Source: Brienomyrus brachyistius
Lineage: Eukaryota; Chordata; Actinopteri; Osteoglossiformes; Mormyridae
Assembly (NCBI RefSeq): GCF_023856365.1
Contig: NC_064535.1
Coordinates: forward strand, 9,320,363-9,384,362
Reading direction: 5' to 3'
DNA length: 64,000 bases
Numbering within the stretch: the first letter of the stretch is position 1; every line of letters begins with the position of its first letter. Under the pieces are notes generated by a model. That model searched no databases and was not told the DNA's origin. It saw nothing but the letters and a program-made list of their open reading frames with translations. This document shows positions 1 through 11,968 of the stretch, in pieces. The translations under genes and the position numbers were made by a program.

Positions 1-177
1 TATAAGTGGTCACAGTGGGGGTACAGGATATTATGCATGGATGATAGCCATTGGCCATTTTAGTATTAGTTATTACTATAGATCATTGTCTTTAAATGTC
101 ACCCAAGCCACACAGAAAGTACTAGTATTAAGAAAGATAAATATCATATGTGTTTATGTACCTGGTGGCTTTAAATA

Positions 178-690
178 CACAGCTCTGGAAAAAATTAAGA
201 GACCACGGCAAAAGTTACAGTTTCTCAATTTATGGATATTCGCTTTTGTAAAATATACATGTTTCGCAAAGTCCAGCCTGGCCCATCCCTGCTTCTCATT
301 AATGACGGGCGTCTTACTTGCTTTATAGGACTTCAGTCCTGCTTCTAGGACCCTGATACAAACTGTGTGACTAGTGCACCTCACACCTCTTAATGTTTCC
401 CATTCCTTTTGAAGGTCACTTGAGGTCATCCTCCGATTTGTTTGACACTGACGGATAAGTTGACGCTCATCTCTGGCATTAGAAGGTTGCTTCTGCCCTA
501 TATCTGGCTGGGTCTTGGTTACTCCCAGTGTCTCCTGCTTCTGCTTATTCTAATGTACTGCTGTCTTAGAAACTGGAGCCAGCCTGCCTCGCAGTGCAGC
601 CTTCTGCCAGTAAAACCAGGATTAAACTAGGATTTAAGAATGCAGATTTTTCAAAAATATAGAGTGGTCTCTTAATTTTTTCCACAGCTG
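178..690 (-). mobile_element. Internally deleted Tc1-like transposon (family A, copy 1)
   Basis: Both ends carry the same inverted terminal sequence: CAGCTCTGGAAAAAATTAAG near 179-200 on the plus strand and its near-perfect reverse complement at 661-690. Between them the minus strand encodes the second DNA-binding half of a Tc1/mariner transposase. The residues DLQKEWETLRGVRCTSHTV followed by LEAGLKSYKASKTP are typical of the second helix-turn-helix and linker of Tc1-like transposases, which bind the inverted repeats. The element is only about 0.5 kb; full Tc1 elements are roughly 1.2-1.6 kb. The DDE catalytic domain is missing, so the copy cannot code for active transposase. A second, more decayed copy of the same family lies at 33228-33720 in the opposite orientation. 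Confidence 0.85.
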
Positions 691-1084
691 TTTGTCATAC
701 ATGCAGTGATACAATGAGCTGCCATTTCCCTTACTACATATCCAGAATAAATATTAGATCATTAATCCGTAGTATGAAAATCAAGTATACAGTAAAACGT
801 ATAACCTGAAGGAGAACATCCTGGAGTTCTTAATAACCACAATATGCACATTTCTGAAGCAAGATGATTTGTCTTATGAACCCAAGTTTTAACCTACGGG
901 AGTCAGCATAATGCTCAGAAAAGTCCATTACATGCTTAAGACACAGTAAATAATTGAGCATGTTTAGAAAAAAAGACCCAGAAATCAAATAGCTTGAACC
1001 TTTTGGTCAAAGTCTTGGTACAGACTTATATACACTGCAAAAATAAAGGAGACCTTTGAATAAATGAGGGATGCAAACTATACT
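691..1084. other. Non-coding stretch, nothing recognised
   Basis: AT-rich sequence between the Tc1 remnant and the solo LTR. I see no gene, repeat unit or regulatory signal that I could defend. Confidence 0.5.
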
Positions 1085-1379
1085 TGTCACGATCAGTGGG
1101 GAACAGGTAAGGCGAACGGACAGGCGGGCAGGAAGGATCAGGCAGGAAGGCGGAATACGGAACAAAACGGGGATTTAATGGAGGGTTGCGGGAATCAGGA
1201 AACATCCAAGATGCTAACATCAGACCACAATGACGGACAAGGGGAACAGGTCAGACCAGGACTTAAATAGGACGGGACTAATCAAAGTAAGTGGACAAAA
1301 GCTGGAGGCGATCAGGGAAGCACACGTGGGTAATGAGGGGGCATGGCACACACGAGGAGCGGACGAGCCGGGCATGACA
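1085..1379 (-). mobile_element. Solo LTR of an LTR retrotransposon
   Basis: The 295-bp segment starts TGTCACGATC and ends GGCATGACA, giving the TG...CA ends of a long terminal repeat with a short TGTCA/TGACA inversion. It is flanked by a perfect 5-bp direct repeat, ATACT, at 1080-1084 and 1380-1384, the kind of target duplication left by LTR integration. Read on the minus strand it contains a TATTTAAG TATA-like box and downstream an ATTAAA polyadenylation-like signal, in the order expected of an LTR. No internal retroelement coding sequence or second LTR is present, so this is probably a solo LTR left by recombination. The superfamily cannot be told from the LTR alone. Confidence 0.7.
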
Positions 1380-1384
1380 ATACT

Positions 1385-2975
1385 GAAATCAGGTGCTTCT
1401 ATATACTGTAGGAAGAGATCTCAATTTGTAATTAATATTAGGGTTAGTGTCATTTAAAAATGGGCTGGTCCAGTTACTCAGTGTTTTGCGTACAGTAACA
1501 ACGTGTCATTTGTTTTCAACACAAGATGATTATTGTTAGACAGGAATTTAAAATGCAAGGATATTTGACTCAGTTATGTTCCATTAGGATCCTTTGCTTA
1601 AGGTGTTTTTTTTATCACGGAGCTCTAAAGGGCAGAGGACACCATCACGAGTGTTCGGGAGGCTCTGTTTCTGAGCGGCGAGATTTTGCTGCCTTGAGTA
1701 ATTTTATAGTTCCGAAACAGTGTGATGAGTATCGGAACAGTGTGGACCACATAACAACCTAATCGAGCACCTGCGGAAGGGGTAGTTGCTGAAATATAGT
1801 TTTCTTGTAGTTTATTTGGATGATCTATTCTCCCATACGCTACAACTCAACCCTTCGGTAGCATTTCAGTATTAGATCCAGCTTAACTTAACATAGCTGG
1901 CTCTAATTCTGAGATGTTACTGAAGGTCCTGATCATCTGTATCAGGGGTGTTAAGTTAGAGCTTCACCTCAGCTCTGCAGGGTGCTAGGTCTCCAGGCGT
2001 CAGGTCGGGCAGCCCTGGTGTAACTTAATAGCTTCTATCACCTGTAGTTAAGCGTATATTACGTTTTATAGAGCATTCTGTAACTCTCACCATACTCTGC
2101 AGTTTGACAATATTACATTCCTAGAGCTTAGGCAGATATCATTGGGTTTCACACATCACATTGATTATAGAATAAGTGAAATTACCTTTGAATACTTTCA
2201 AGAACACTAAAGAGGATAGCTGTCACCTCTCACTGTGAAATGCTCTTGATTATATCTTGTCTTGACTTTTTCCTGCATTCAGTTAGGTAATTCCTTTGCC
2301 TTTTTGGATGGAAGGTCGATGAGATTAGGGGTTTGGGCTGATAAGAAGAGACTGATTTTTAAACCTTCTGAATGTGACTCACAACCCTATAAAACCATTA
2401 TCTTTCTTCAAGGCAACACTTTGTTTCATAAATCCATTCAGAAACTGCTAGAGATAATCAGCGCATGCATGTATTGATGACTTTAATACTATAGCGAAGG
2501 CAAAGGAAATTTCAGGAGTTCAGTGTGCTGTTTATCAGTTGGAAGTGCGTTTTAGAATAACTATGAAGCTCTTGAACTGCTCTGTGATTTGTGCAAATGA
2601 CAAAAAAACTGTGCACAAGAAAAATATTGAACTTCTATTTCGGAAGACAATGCGCACGTCTGCAGCCAAAGCAACAAAGTTGCTCCCTAACATAATAAGG
2701 AATTTTTAAATAACGTCGTATCTCACGTACACGTTATTTATATCCACTATACATATTCTCTCCCTATGTATATGTTAGGGGGGGAACAGTGTCTCAGTGG
2801 AGGGGGCGGTATTACTTCCCATCTCGGAGGGTGGGGGGGTTTGAATCACTCCTCTGCTATCTGTATGCTTTGAATTTCCAAGTTTTTCAGGCTTCCTCTG
2901 ATTATTCCGATTCCTTCCTACAATTCTAATACATACTGTACAGTTATGCTAATTATCATTGCCGAGTTTATGTGC
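1385..2975. other. Non-coding stretch with a possible repeat remnant
   Basis: No gene is recognised. At 1620-1760 the base composition becomes more CpG-rich than the surroundings, without a clear reading frame or promoter motif. Around 1860-2030 two copies of TTAAGTTA/TAACTTAA-like words surround a CTCTGCAGG...GGTCTCCAGG stretch, which resembles a decayed interspersed element. I could not define its ends. Confidence 0.35.
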
Positions 2976-3060
2976 CATGTGACGGGCTGGCATCCTGCCC
3001 AGGGTGTACCCCCTCAATGTGCCCGATGCCTTTGGGTTGGCTCCGAGGTCAGTGTTGGAT
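2976..3060 (+). repeat. 3' fragment of the GGATGGATGGA-tailed SINE (family B)
   Basis: Contains GACGGGCTGGCATCCTGCCC followed by AGGGTGTACCCCC and a GGCTCCGAGG-type end. This matches the downstream third of the SINE seen complete at 51376-51718 (GATGAGCTGGCCCCCCATCC there). Head and promoter boxes are missing, so it is an old 3' fragment. Confidence 0.6.
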
Positions 3061-5834
3061 GAGGCGTATGTGTGTTTTCTTAATGGCTTAAGCTATAGCG
3101 CTTTCAGAAAATATATGTAAACCCATTTGGACTTCACTCATTGGCTTATAATTCCAGGATTATTTTTAGCTGCGCTCTATTCTTTATGCATTTCAGCTAA
3201 TTAACATTTAATGTGAGTGAGTTCAAGATCTGGCTCTTGAAATGTTACAAGGGTTTTAATGTAATTAGTAATATTCTGCAATATTGTGTGAAAATATTAC
3301 TTATACTGATAAAAGTAATTATTATCCTGCTGTAGTTACCAAGAAAATTATGTCTAGATAATAGATATTCTCATGGATTCATAAAAGTAGTAAAACATTT
3401 CAGTGCTTTGTAATCTTGAAAACATATTTTTTTTCTTTAAACTTTATTTTAACTGTTAATTTAAAAAGAAATTAAAAATTCAGTTTTTAAGTAAGAGATA
3501 AACAGTACCACATACATACATACTAGATATCAATTAAACGAATAATATAATGGGTAGGACTTGAGGTAATTTGAAACATGTATTGAGTGATACATTCAAA
3601 TGACATTACTTCAAAAGTGCTCATAACAGAATTGATGACTAAATTATACTACTCAAAATGAATGTGGTGCTGAATAACACAACAATGGAACAAGGTAGGT
3701 TAAAAATATTTTCTCTCTGAATACATTATACTTGCTTCCCCTGGGTTAGTTAATTATCTGTTTGTTTACACTGAGCATTGCAGAATATTTTAATTGTCTC
3801 GCACAATGAACAGCAGACCATTACAAAGTAGCAGGTTAAATGTTAGGAAACCTTTATACTTGCTGATTAAACTGACTTGTATTCTTGTACATGTCATCCC
3901 ACTTTTCTTTACAAGAAACCATTTGCCAATCATATTATCTAAGCATACTACTATTCTCCTGGTGTTTCAACCAACAACCTCTGGATTGCACATTCATATC
4001 TTTAACCACTAAAGTAACTGTCCATAATAAGCATCTCTACATCTGCACACCATACTCGTTTATTGGATATTAAGCTGAGGTCAGTCCAGGAGAGACTGTA
4101 ATGGTTTCGAGCTACAGCAGTTCTGGTCCTACTGAACAACCAGCAGGTTAATCACTATGTACTGGTAGCCAAAAGACCCCTGACTTAGACTGACTCAGCT
4201 TTTCTTGGGAATCTGGGTCAATTTGACACCTTTCAAGAAGTGACTCTTCAGGATTGTCCATTTTGAAATCATGTTACACCCTTTTCCATGCCACCCTATT
4301 CATACAGAATATTCTTTGCTGAAAAAAAAACATATGTTTTTTTTTTATATACATGATTTAATAAAAGCAGTCCTTTTTGTAGTCAGCATGGATGTTGACA
4401 CGAGGCATGAAAGGTTGAACAAGATTAAACTGTTTGGGTGAAATAGCACTGAATGTGAATGTGAATGGGGAATTCTCTGCTTTGATGATAGCAGATGTTT
4501 TGAGCACATTTTTCTCTGTTCCCTTCATTAGCATTTCGAAAGGTCTCCCTCTGTAGCTCTCCACAGAGGCAGTTCATAAATTATGTTGCGGCAGTATATT
4601 GGAAGTGGGAAAAAAAAGCCCAAATCTCTTTCTTAGATATGTGTGGGTCTCATTTATTCCATCACCCTAGGTGCAGGAACTTCGTTTATTTGCACGTCTT
4701 ATTAAGATGACGCTTATTTCATAAGTATGATCTAATCTGTTTTTTTTTTTCCTGAAAACAACTTAAACAAAGAACAAAACTTGTCATAAATGGAGTATGT
4801 TTCTACCCCCACTCGCAATATTTTGGCTTGCAAACTGTAATTAGACTGTGCAGTTAGACTGTGTTGTAGATGCAATTATATGTTTTGCTATACGTAGCTA
4901 AAATGACTGGGTATAAAAAGAGCCTCTCTTGTTTTCCATATTCCATATAGGACCAATAAACCCGTTGTTAAAAAGAACCATTTAAGAATAAACCTTTTAT
5001 ATATTTTCCATTTAGTAGGTTTAATATTGGGGTGGGATGGCTATTCTGGAAATGGATGGATGCATGGTTGGATAAACAGTTATCTTCCTCTTCGGATAGC
5101 GGTGTCATTTGTGTCTGTACCCATTAGTTCACAGAGAAACTTCTGGGAGTAATTCAGGCATACAAAAGCTTTAAAAATGCATCTTTTAATGCATCTCTCC
5201 AGGTTCTCTGCCAGCCTAAGGCCTGGATAGCATCTGGTAGATCAAAGATTGGCAGTTGCTGTTGTGAGTTAAAGAAAATTAGACAGACAACCACGATAAA
5301 AGCAGCCATTAGACGTAAAGCACATTTTCTCCCAAACAGGTAGCTGTACCATCTTAGCTAAAAGGACCAAAGACTGACAATGAATGACAGCGATTCTTGT
5401 AACAGAATGTGTATTTGCTCTTTAACAAAGAGGTTAACAATCAAGAGTGCAAGATATTTCACATCAAGAGTCTTATCCTGAGGCAGACCCCTGGGTTTAT
5501 GTTCTTAGGACATGATTTACATAAGACCGGCAACTATTGTAATATTCAGATCATGAAAAATAATTTAGACATTTTTTTTTGCTCAATAAATCAATAAGAT
5601 AAAGTATGTTTTGTTAAATTTGATTTTGAAATCTCTTAAAAATCTGGTAAATTTATTTAAGTTCATTTTATGTTTTGTTTTATGAAAAAATGAAACACAA
5701 TTTTTTTAAATTTCCTGCTGGCCTTTTTGCTGGCCTCAAGGCGATCTGATGAATAAATTTTACAGTAATTTAAAATCAAACCTAGCAATTAAACATCTCG
5801 GTCCAGTTCACAGAAGCTATGTCTTACTTGTTTG
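3061..5834. other. AT-rich non-coding stretch
   Basis: No gene recognised. The open frames here are short, have no protein-like composition and lack plausible splice contexts. A GGAAATGGATGGATGCATGG tail at about 5050-5070 is a scrap of the family B SINE. Several A or T homopolymers of 8-10 bases occur, for example at 4321-4345 and 4741-4750. Confidence 0.5.
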
Positions 5835-5965
5835 ACAACACCAAAAGCATAGATCCACCTGTCTTATAACCACTTCTCCTGCTCAGGGTTGCAGGGAAGG
5901 TGTAAAGCCTATCTGAGGCAGTTAAGACTCATGTGCACTCTGGATGGGATGTCAAATAAGTAACC
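5835..5965 (-). repeat. Fragment of family B SINE, minus orientation
   Basis: The stretch reading CTTATAACCACTTCTCCTGC, then CAGGGTTGCAGGG and CACTCTGGATGGGATG, is the reverse-oriented 3' end of the same SINE family found complete at 51376-51718. It is diverged and lacks the tRNA-like head. Confidence 0.5.
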
Positions 5966-8654
5966 AGTAAGGCACCACAGAGATGCCCTGGGCATGGCTC
6001 CGCTCCCTGAATGCGGAGAAATAGCTGCCCGCTGCTCTGTCCCATATGCGTTAAATGCAGAGGACGCATCGTGCAGTGGTGTGTCAACAATGACAATTAA
6101 TCAGTTTCACAATGATCACAAAGGTCTATTGATATTACTGAACCCCCCCCCCCCCACCCCAGTGATATTTCAGCACCCATCATGCCATACTTCCTTGTCC
6201 TTTTCTAAAAGGCAGTAGCAGCAGGTTATGGAGGAAGAGGAGCATCAGGGTGAAATATCAATAAAAAAAAAGCGAATCATCGGAATAACCTTCTATCTGA
6301 CTGTTCTGGGCTGCTGAGTGGAAGTGGAAGTCAACAAGCGACCCGTGACACACATCTATCCACCCCATGCCTTGCACACTGCTAATAACGTTCCACTTTT
6401 GCACTTTATTAATAAATAATAATATCCAAAGACTAAGCTCCATTTGCACATTCCTATTACATCACCGATTAATTACTTATTTCTCACTGGTTATCTTGCA
6501 CTGCCTTGTCCTTTATTACAGTGCTGTTTGTCCTACCCCCACCTGTCCCCTATGCTGCAACTGTGACTTAATAATCTCACTGTGTTCCTCCAGAAATATG
6601 TGACAATAAAAGCTGAAATTTCAAACTGTAAACTGCATACAGCTACTGGCAATCAAGGTGTCCCTCACTGTGTTAATGCAGCAATCACAGAGCTTATGAA
6701 AACATCAGAGCCCTCCCCTCAGCACTGAGGTCTAAATCCCCCGAATTTGCTGTTGCAATAATCAGCTGCATTTTATTTTTGAAAACTGTGAATTGTTTTG
6801 CATTTTAAAAAGGTCAGACTCTGAGGTTCCTGCCAAAATAAAATATAAAAAACTTTGGTAACACTGAACTGCGCAAGATTAATTCAGTACATTTTATAAA
6901 AGCATTGTTTTGTTAAGTTTTTTTTAAAAATAATTATTATTCCAGTCATGTGTAATTAATAAGATATAAATGAATAAGTATAAATATAAATGTACAATAA
7001 ATATGGTCAATCAAATAGTAAAGAGTATGAAAAATAAAAGAGATTGTTTGACTACTGATGCTGAACGTTGTACATCACTGTTTTTAAATAATTCTCATGA
7101 ACAAAAGAATACTCTGAAAATCTGAATATAGTCATTTGTACTAATTCATTAATTTTGTAAATACACATGAAAAAATAATGTCCTTTTTCAAATTAATCCA
7201 GTCCTGAAACATGATATACAGAATGAAATTAAACAATGCAATGCATTAAATATGGTAATTATGAATACATAATTTAGTGTCACATATATAAGACAAATCT
7301 TTGTCATGGGCACAACCGTAGTTGTGTGTTTGATTCCTGCTTCCTCTGTTGTGTGTGATTAAAAGCTGGTGGAAACTCAGTTTTATAAAGATCTGAAGTT
7401 TGTGTGCCCTCTAAGTATTCTTTGTGAGCTCCCCTGCACAGTCAGAAAGACTTGTGGGTAGGCAAGTAGTGTGTTTGCCCTGCAATAGCATTCGGGGCCC
7501 TGGAAAATCAAGTTATGAAAATGGACAGACATCTTTCTTTAAGGAGTAGAAAAATTATGAACTACAGTTATGACATTGCATTTATATCTCTTGCAATAAA
7601 ATGCATGACTTGTTTGAAATTTGAAGTTCATTCTAATGAGTAGATCATCTATCACTTCACGGTAGCTAGTCGTTAATGTGGTGTCAGTGAACAAAAGACT
7701 AATTGGGGCTCTTATTCATTTCACAAACGTATTGCACTGGAGTGTAGAGACTTCTCCCTTGTAGAATGCTACTATCAGCAGCGAGCATTCCAGCATCCCA
7801 TTGCAATTCCATCAAATTACTGATACATTACGCCTCACATGACTCCAAAAAGCAGGCTCGCCTACTCAACTTACAATGTGCACATATACAAAAATAGTAC
7901 AAAATTTCTAATTGCTAGAAATTGCACTCTCATCAAAAAGACAATGTCAGCTTAAGGCAGCAATCAAAAGCACTTTGCAGCTGCTTAAAACACAACTTGT
8001 TTGAACAACATATAAGGAAACATCTGTCATCTCTCCGTCTTTTAGCTACTTATCCAGTCCTGAGGGGGCTTTGAGTCTATCCCAGCTCAGGACATAATGC
8101 TGTAGGAATATTCTGCACTGGTTCATTGTGCAAAAGATTATTAGTATTTATTTTTCGTGTTTTACAACTGTTTTATTCTTGTTTTATGTCTATTGATCTT
8201 CATAGTTTTTATGTTCTTTCAGAAAGTTATTGGAATTGCCATTTCAAACATACAGAATATTACAATAATGAGAAGTGCATTATCTAGTGGTTTTAAAATT
8301 AATTTGGAGATTGATATCACCATAGCAACATATAACAGCAGATGATCCTGCAGCCAAAATTGACAATTTCATGCTGTCTTACTCAAACAATTGAGGTACA
8401 GAGGGGATTATAAAAATAAACTTGCCATCCAGTAATATGGTTTCAGATTCTGCTGAAAGTATTTGATGCTTAAAATCTTGTCAATTGGCTTTTTTTTTTA
8501 GCTTCTCCAACTTACTGAGCTACATTTCTTACAATTTTATCGATGTAGTGTTCCAGAACTGTCCAGACCATATTTCGAATAGTATTCGCCATATTAAAAA
8601 TGTATAATTTTTCAAGAAGAACAGCGGAATTTCATTAGTTTTCCAACAGATTAA

Positions 8655-8656
<2 letters not shown>
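5966..8656. other. Non-coding stretch with candidate conserved blocks
   Basis: No gene recognised. A poly-C run lies at about 6145-6155. Two stretches, about 6640-6860 and 7640-8030, are free of recognisable repeats and rich in homeodomain-like AATTA words mixed with non-repetitive text. That is the texture of vertebrate conserved non-coding elements, but conservation cannot be shown from one sequence. A SINE-like CTACTTATCCAGTCCTGAGG scrap occurs at about 8045-8065. Confidence 0.3.
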
Positions 8657-8702
<46 letters not shown>

Positions 8703-8706
8703 ATAT
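8657..8706. repeat. (TA)n microsatellite
   Basis: About 20 uninterrupted AT dinucleotides followed by a broken TATA/CATATG tract, directly abutting the inverted-repeat element at 8712. TA-rich DNA is the preferred target of TA-inserting transposons, which fits the neighbour. Confidence 0.9.
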
Positions 8707-8711
8707 GCATA

Positions 8712-8905
8712 TATATACAGACGCTCCTCTACTTATGAATGAGATACGCTCCGAACAGCCCTTCGTAACTTGAAATGTTCGTAAGTCGTTATTCAGCATC
8801 ATTTTTACGGTATACGCACGTACAAAGAACTAGGATGCTGGGAGTACAGACGCTACGCTGCTGCGCGGTGGGAGTAGCGGCCAGAAGCCGTACTGGGCGG
8901 AATCG
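8712..8905. mobile_element. pogo/Tigger-like non-autonomous element, one end
   Basis: Begins CAGACGCTCCTCTACTTATG, followed by GATACGCTCCGAACAG and two GTTCGTAA-type words. This resembles the long terminal inverted repeats of Tigger-like elements, in which CGTTCGTAAG words recur. The opposite end is not clear; the sequence fades into CpG-rich text near 8900. No transposase reading frame is seen. Confidence 0.45.
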
Positions 8906-9311
8906 GCACACAGAAAAAAAATTTGATGAACAGGAGCCCAATGAACACAATTTGAACTTCCTGAAATCATATTAACTATATTTAATTTACAAGAGCCTTT
9001 TAAGATTTATGTTATTTCTTCATTTTTTTTTTTACATATTTTAATGTTTAGAATCATTCATAATATCATTTGTCTATTCATTACTGTCTATCAGTTGTAG
9101 GAGCGATTGAAATTACAAGTAAACTGTATATTTAACAAGTTTATTGCAGAAAATGGATAGATACAGTTTTACTGCCAAGGTCACAAAATCGTGCGTGGAT
9201 GGTGGGAAATAAGCATTTGTGGGTGAAGGCTGGTGTGAGCCTCATTTTCCTTAAAACGGGGGATTAAGGTTGATGCTAACCCAGGCCTACATACCACAGA
9301 CTGTCTCGCTG

Positions 9312-9348
<37 letters not shown>

Positions 9349-9605
9349 GTTTGTCTGGCCCTGCCTGTGACAATCACTGTGAAAATAGCATCAATTCATT
9401 CAGCCAAGAACACTGCAGTGAGTGGAAGCTGAGACATGCAACCGAAGAGAGCTGCATGAAAATATGCTCTGAGAGACGGAAAGCCAGAACTGGCTGAATG
9501 GTAACATTTTTATTTTGTTTAAATCGTTACATTGTTAGTAGAAGTTATACAAAAGTAGATTACATGATGTCCCTGAAGTGCTCTTAATTAAAATGTACTG
9601 TGTAT
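8906..9605. other. Non-coding stretch with (CA)n tract
   Basis: No gene recognised. A (CA)n microsatellite occupies about 9314-9345. The sequence around 9000-9180 is AT-rich without a pattern. Confidence 0.5.
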
Positions 9606-9755
9606 ACAGACCCGTTTCCAAAAAAGTTGGGACAATGGGTAAAAAGTAAATATAGACAGAATGCAATGACTGGCAAGTCATATAAACCCATATTTCATTG
9701 AAAATATATGACGACATATAGGAAACCCAGTCCCAACTTTTTGAGACGTGTTGCT
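9606..9755. mobile_element. Short inverted-repeat element (MITE-like)
   Basis: The left arm at about 9608-9632 (CCGTTTCCAAAAAAGTTGGG) is matched by the inverted right arm at about 9731-9752 (GTCCCAACTTTTTGAGACG). About 100 bp of AT-rich sequence lies between. This pair of ends is common in teleost genomes as a non-autonomous DNA transposon. No coding capacity is present and I cannot assign a superfamily with confidence. Confidence 0.65.
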
Positions 9756-10418
9756 GGCATCAAATTGAAATTGAGCATATATTTGTCATAAAACAATAAG
9801 ATTTCTGTTTCACCATTCGATATGTTGTGTTTGTTCAATTTAATACATCCGTTTTATGCATCTATATGACAAATTATTAATTTAAACTTCATGTAATAAA
9901 TGTGACAATAAAAATGATCAAATTCAGCAACATTTAGTGCATCAGAGTGTTTACTAGACTGCATTGTTTACCCTCAAGTAAAACTTATACACTGTTGAAC
10001 AATTACCAAATTGATCGATATTTGATTCAATGTAAATGAGTTTATCAATTAAGGTTGAAATGCAATGCAAAAAGTTATCCAAATTATGTGTAAATGATGA
10101 GGATTGAATTAAAGGTAAACACAAATGAAATGTTATTATCGAATTATACTACACTTGTTTTCTCATGTTTTAGTCTTTTCTCAGTCTTGGGGTTTTGCAA
10201 GACTTATTTATTAATTATAATTTTTTTATACACATATATATGCAGTTCTTTTGAGATCATCCGAGATATCATATAACAAACACAGGCACTCCTGCAGAGT
10301 GTGTTTTGTATGATTTATACTCTCTGTAGTAACTGTTTACTTGAAGGGGCACAAGTAACTTAATAACTCAATTACTCCTCAAGTAGAAATCATGTAGTAT
10401 TTGTGTGAAATACAATAT
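9756..10418. other. AT-rich non-coding stretch
   Basis: No gene, repeat unit or regulatory motif recognised. Probably intergenic. Confidence 0.45.
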
Positions 10419-11588
10419 ATGAACAAAAGTATTGTGACACCTGGCTATTACACCTACAGGAACTTTTATCACATCCCATTCTAAATCCATAGGCATCAAT
10501 ATAGAGTTGGTTCCACCTTAGCAGGTATACCAGCTGATACTTTCCCATGAAGGCTTTTCACAAGACTTTGAAGTGTATCTGTGGGAATTTTTGCCCATTC
10601 ATCCAGACCAGCATTAGTGAAGTCAGGCACTGATGTTGGACATGAAGGTCTGGATTGCAATTTCAGGTGTAGTCCATCCTAAAGGTGTTTAATGGTTTTG
10701 AGGTCAGGGCTCTGTGTGGGCCAGTCATGTTCTTCCACACCAAACTCAACCATGTCTTTATGGACCTTGCTTTGTGCACTGGGGCACTGTCATACTGGAA
10801 CTGAAAAGGGCCTTCCCCAAACGGTTCCCACAAAGCCAAAAGCACAGAATTGTCCAAAACGTCTTGGTATGTTTGAGCATTAAGAGTTTAATTCACTGGC
10901 CTCACCCAACCCCAAAAAAACACCCCCATACCATTATCCTTCCTCCACCAAACTTTACACTTGACACAATGCAGCCAGGCAGGCAACGTTCTCCTGGCAT
11001 CTGCCAAACCCAGACTCGTCCATCAAGCTGCCAGACAGAGCAGCGTGATTTGTCAATCCACAGGACCTGTTTCCACTGCTCCAAAGTCTAGTAGCAGTGT
11101 AAAGTAGCAGCGTGCTTTACACCACTCCATCCAACACTTGTCATTTGTGCTTGGTGATGTGAGGCTTGCATGCACCTGCTCACTCATTCCATGAAGCTCC
11201 CAGCACACAGTTTTGCACTGGGGTTAATGCCAGAGGAAGTTTGGAACTCTGCAGTTATGGAGTCAACAGAGTGTTGGCGACTTTTACACACCATGCACCT
11301 CAACACTCGGTGACCCCCCTCTGTTACTATACATGGTCTGTCACTTTGTGGCTGAGTTTCTGTTGCTCCTAAGTGCTTCCACTTTGCAATAATATCACTT
11401 ATAGTTGACCACGGAATATCTAACAGGGAAGAAATTTCACAAACTGAATTTTTGCAAAGGTAGTATCCTATGACAGGACCATACTTGAATTCACGGAACT
11501 CTTCAGAATGGCCAATTCTCTCAGAAATGTCTGTAAAACACCTGAATTCAATGATTACAAGGTGTGTCCCAATACTTTTGTCCATATA
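10419..11588 (-). mobile_element. Near full-length Tc1-like transposon (family B), inactive
   Basis: The left end reads GAACAAAAGTATTGTGACAC at 10421-10440. The right end, reverse complemented, reads TATGGACAAAAGTATTGGGA. These matching inverted termini sit at TA dinucleotides, the obligatory Tc1 target. The 1.17-kb length is that of a complete Tc1 element. The transposase lies on the minus strand and is broken into three frames (see separate entry). Its ends differ from those of the Tc1 copies at 178 and 33228, so two Tc1 families are present. Confidence 0.88.
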
Positions 11589-11603
11589 GCGTACAGGAAC
11601 CAC
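10663..11603 (-). pseudogene. Broken Tc1-like transposase
   Basis: Read right to left. 11603-11184 encodes the N-terminal helix-turn-helix region, with LLDIPWSTISDIIAKWKHLG recognisable. 11084-10902 encodes the block around the first catalytic aspartate (WIDKSR, where Tc1 enzymes have W-S-D-E-S). 10857-10663 encodes the second aspartate block (FQYDSAPVHKARSIKTW). The third catalytic residue is lost: where the family has the N-P-I-E-H-L-W motif this copy reads KPLNTFR, so the glutamate is replaced by asparagine. Frameshifts between the blocks and this change mean no active enzyme. Tc1 transposases are cut-and-paste DDE enzymes that act at the inverted repeats. Confidence 0.88.
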
Positions 11604-11771
11604 TTTGGCTGATTAATGATGAATGAACACCGGATCAGTACTAACACCTGCTTTCCGGTTAGTTAATACTTTAAGTAAGAGTGTACCACTATATAAGTAA
11701 AGTATAACACTATTTCTTGATGTTGTTATCCACAGTAACTGACCTGATTGATTAGCTTAGCAGACATTTAC

Positions 11772-11968
11772 ATTTATTTATTTAACAGATACTTTTGTCC
11801 AAAGCAATGTGCAAATGAGGCTTGAGAGCTGGGTCAGGCAGTGTCCATGGGGTTAAGTGCCTCGCTCAAGGGCCCAGTGGTAAAATTACAAGGTGTTTCC
11901 CAATACAGCCACAGGATTTGAACCAGTGACCTCCTGACCACGAGCAGAGAATCCTAACCACACAGCAC
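11772..11968 (-). repeat. tRNA-derived SINE (family A), minus strand
   Basis: On the minus strand the element has an RNA polymerase III B box, GGTTCAAATCC (plus-strand 11914-11924), followed by CTTGAGCGAGGCACTTAACC and a tail that reads TTTGGACAAAAGTATCTG then TTAAATAAATAAATG. This head, body and tail layout is that of teleost tRNA-derived SINEs. Three plus-strand relatives lie at 15374, 44125 and 45440. Confidence 0.75.
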
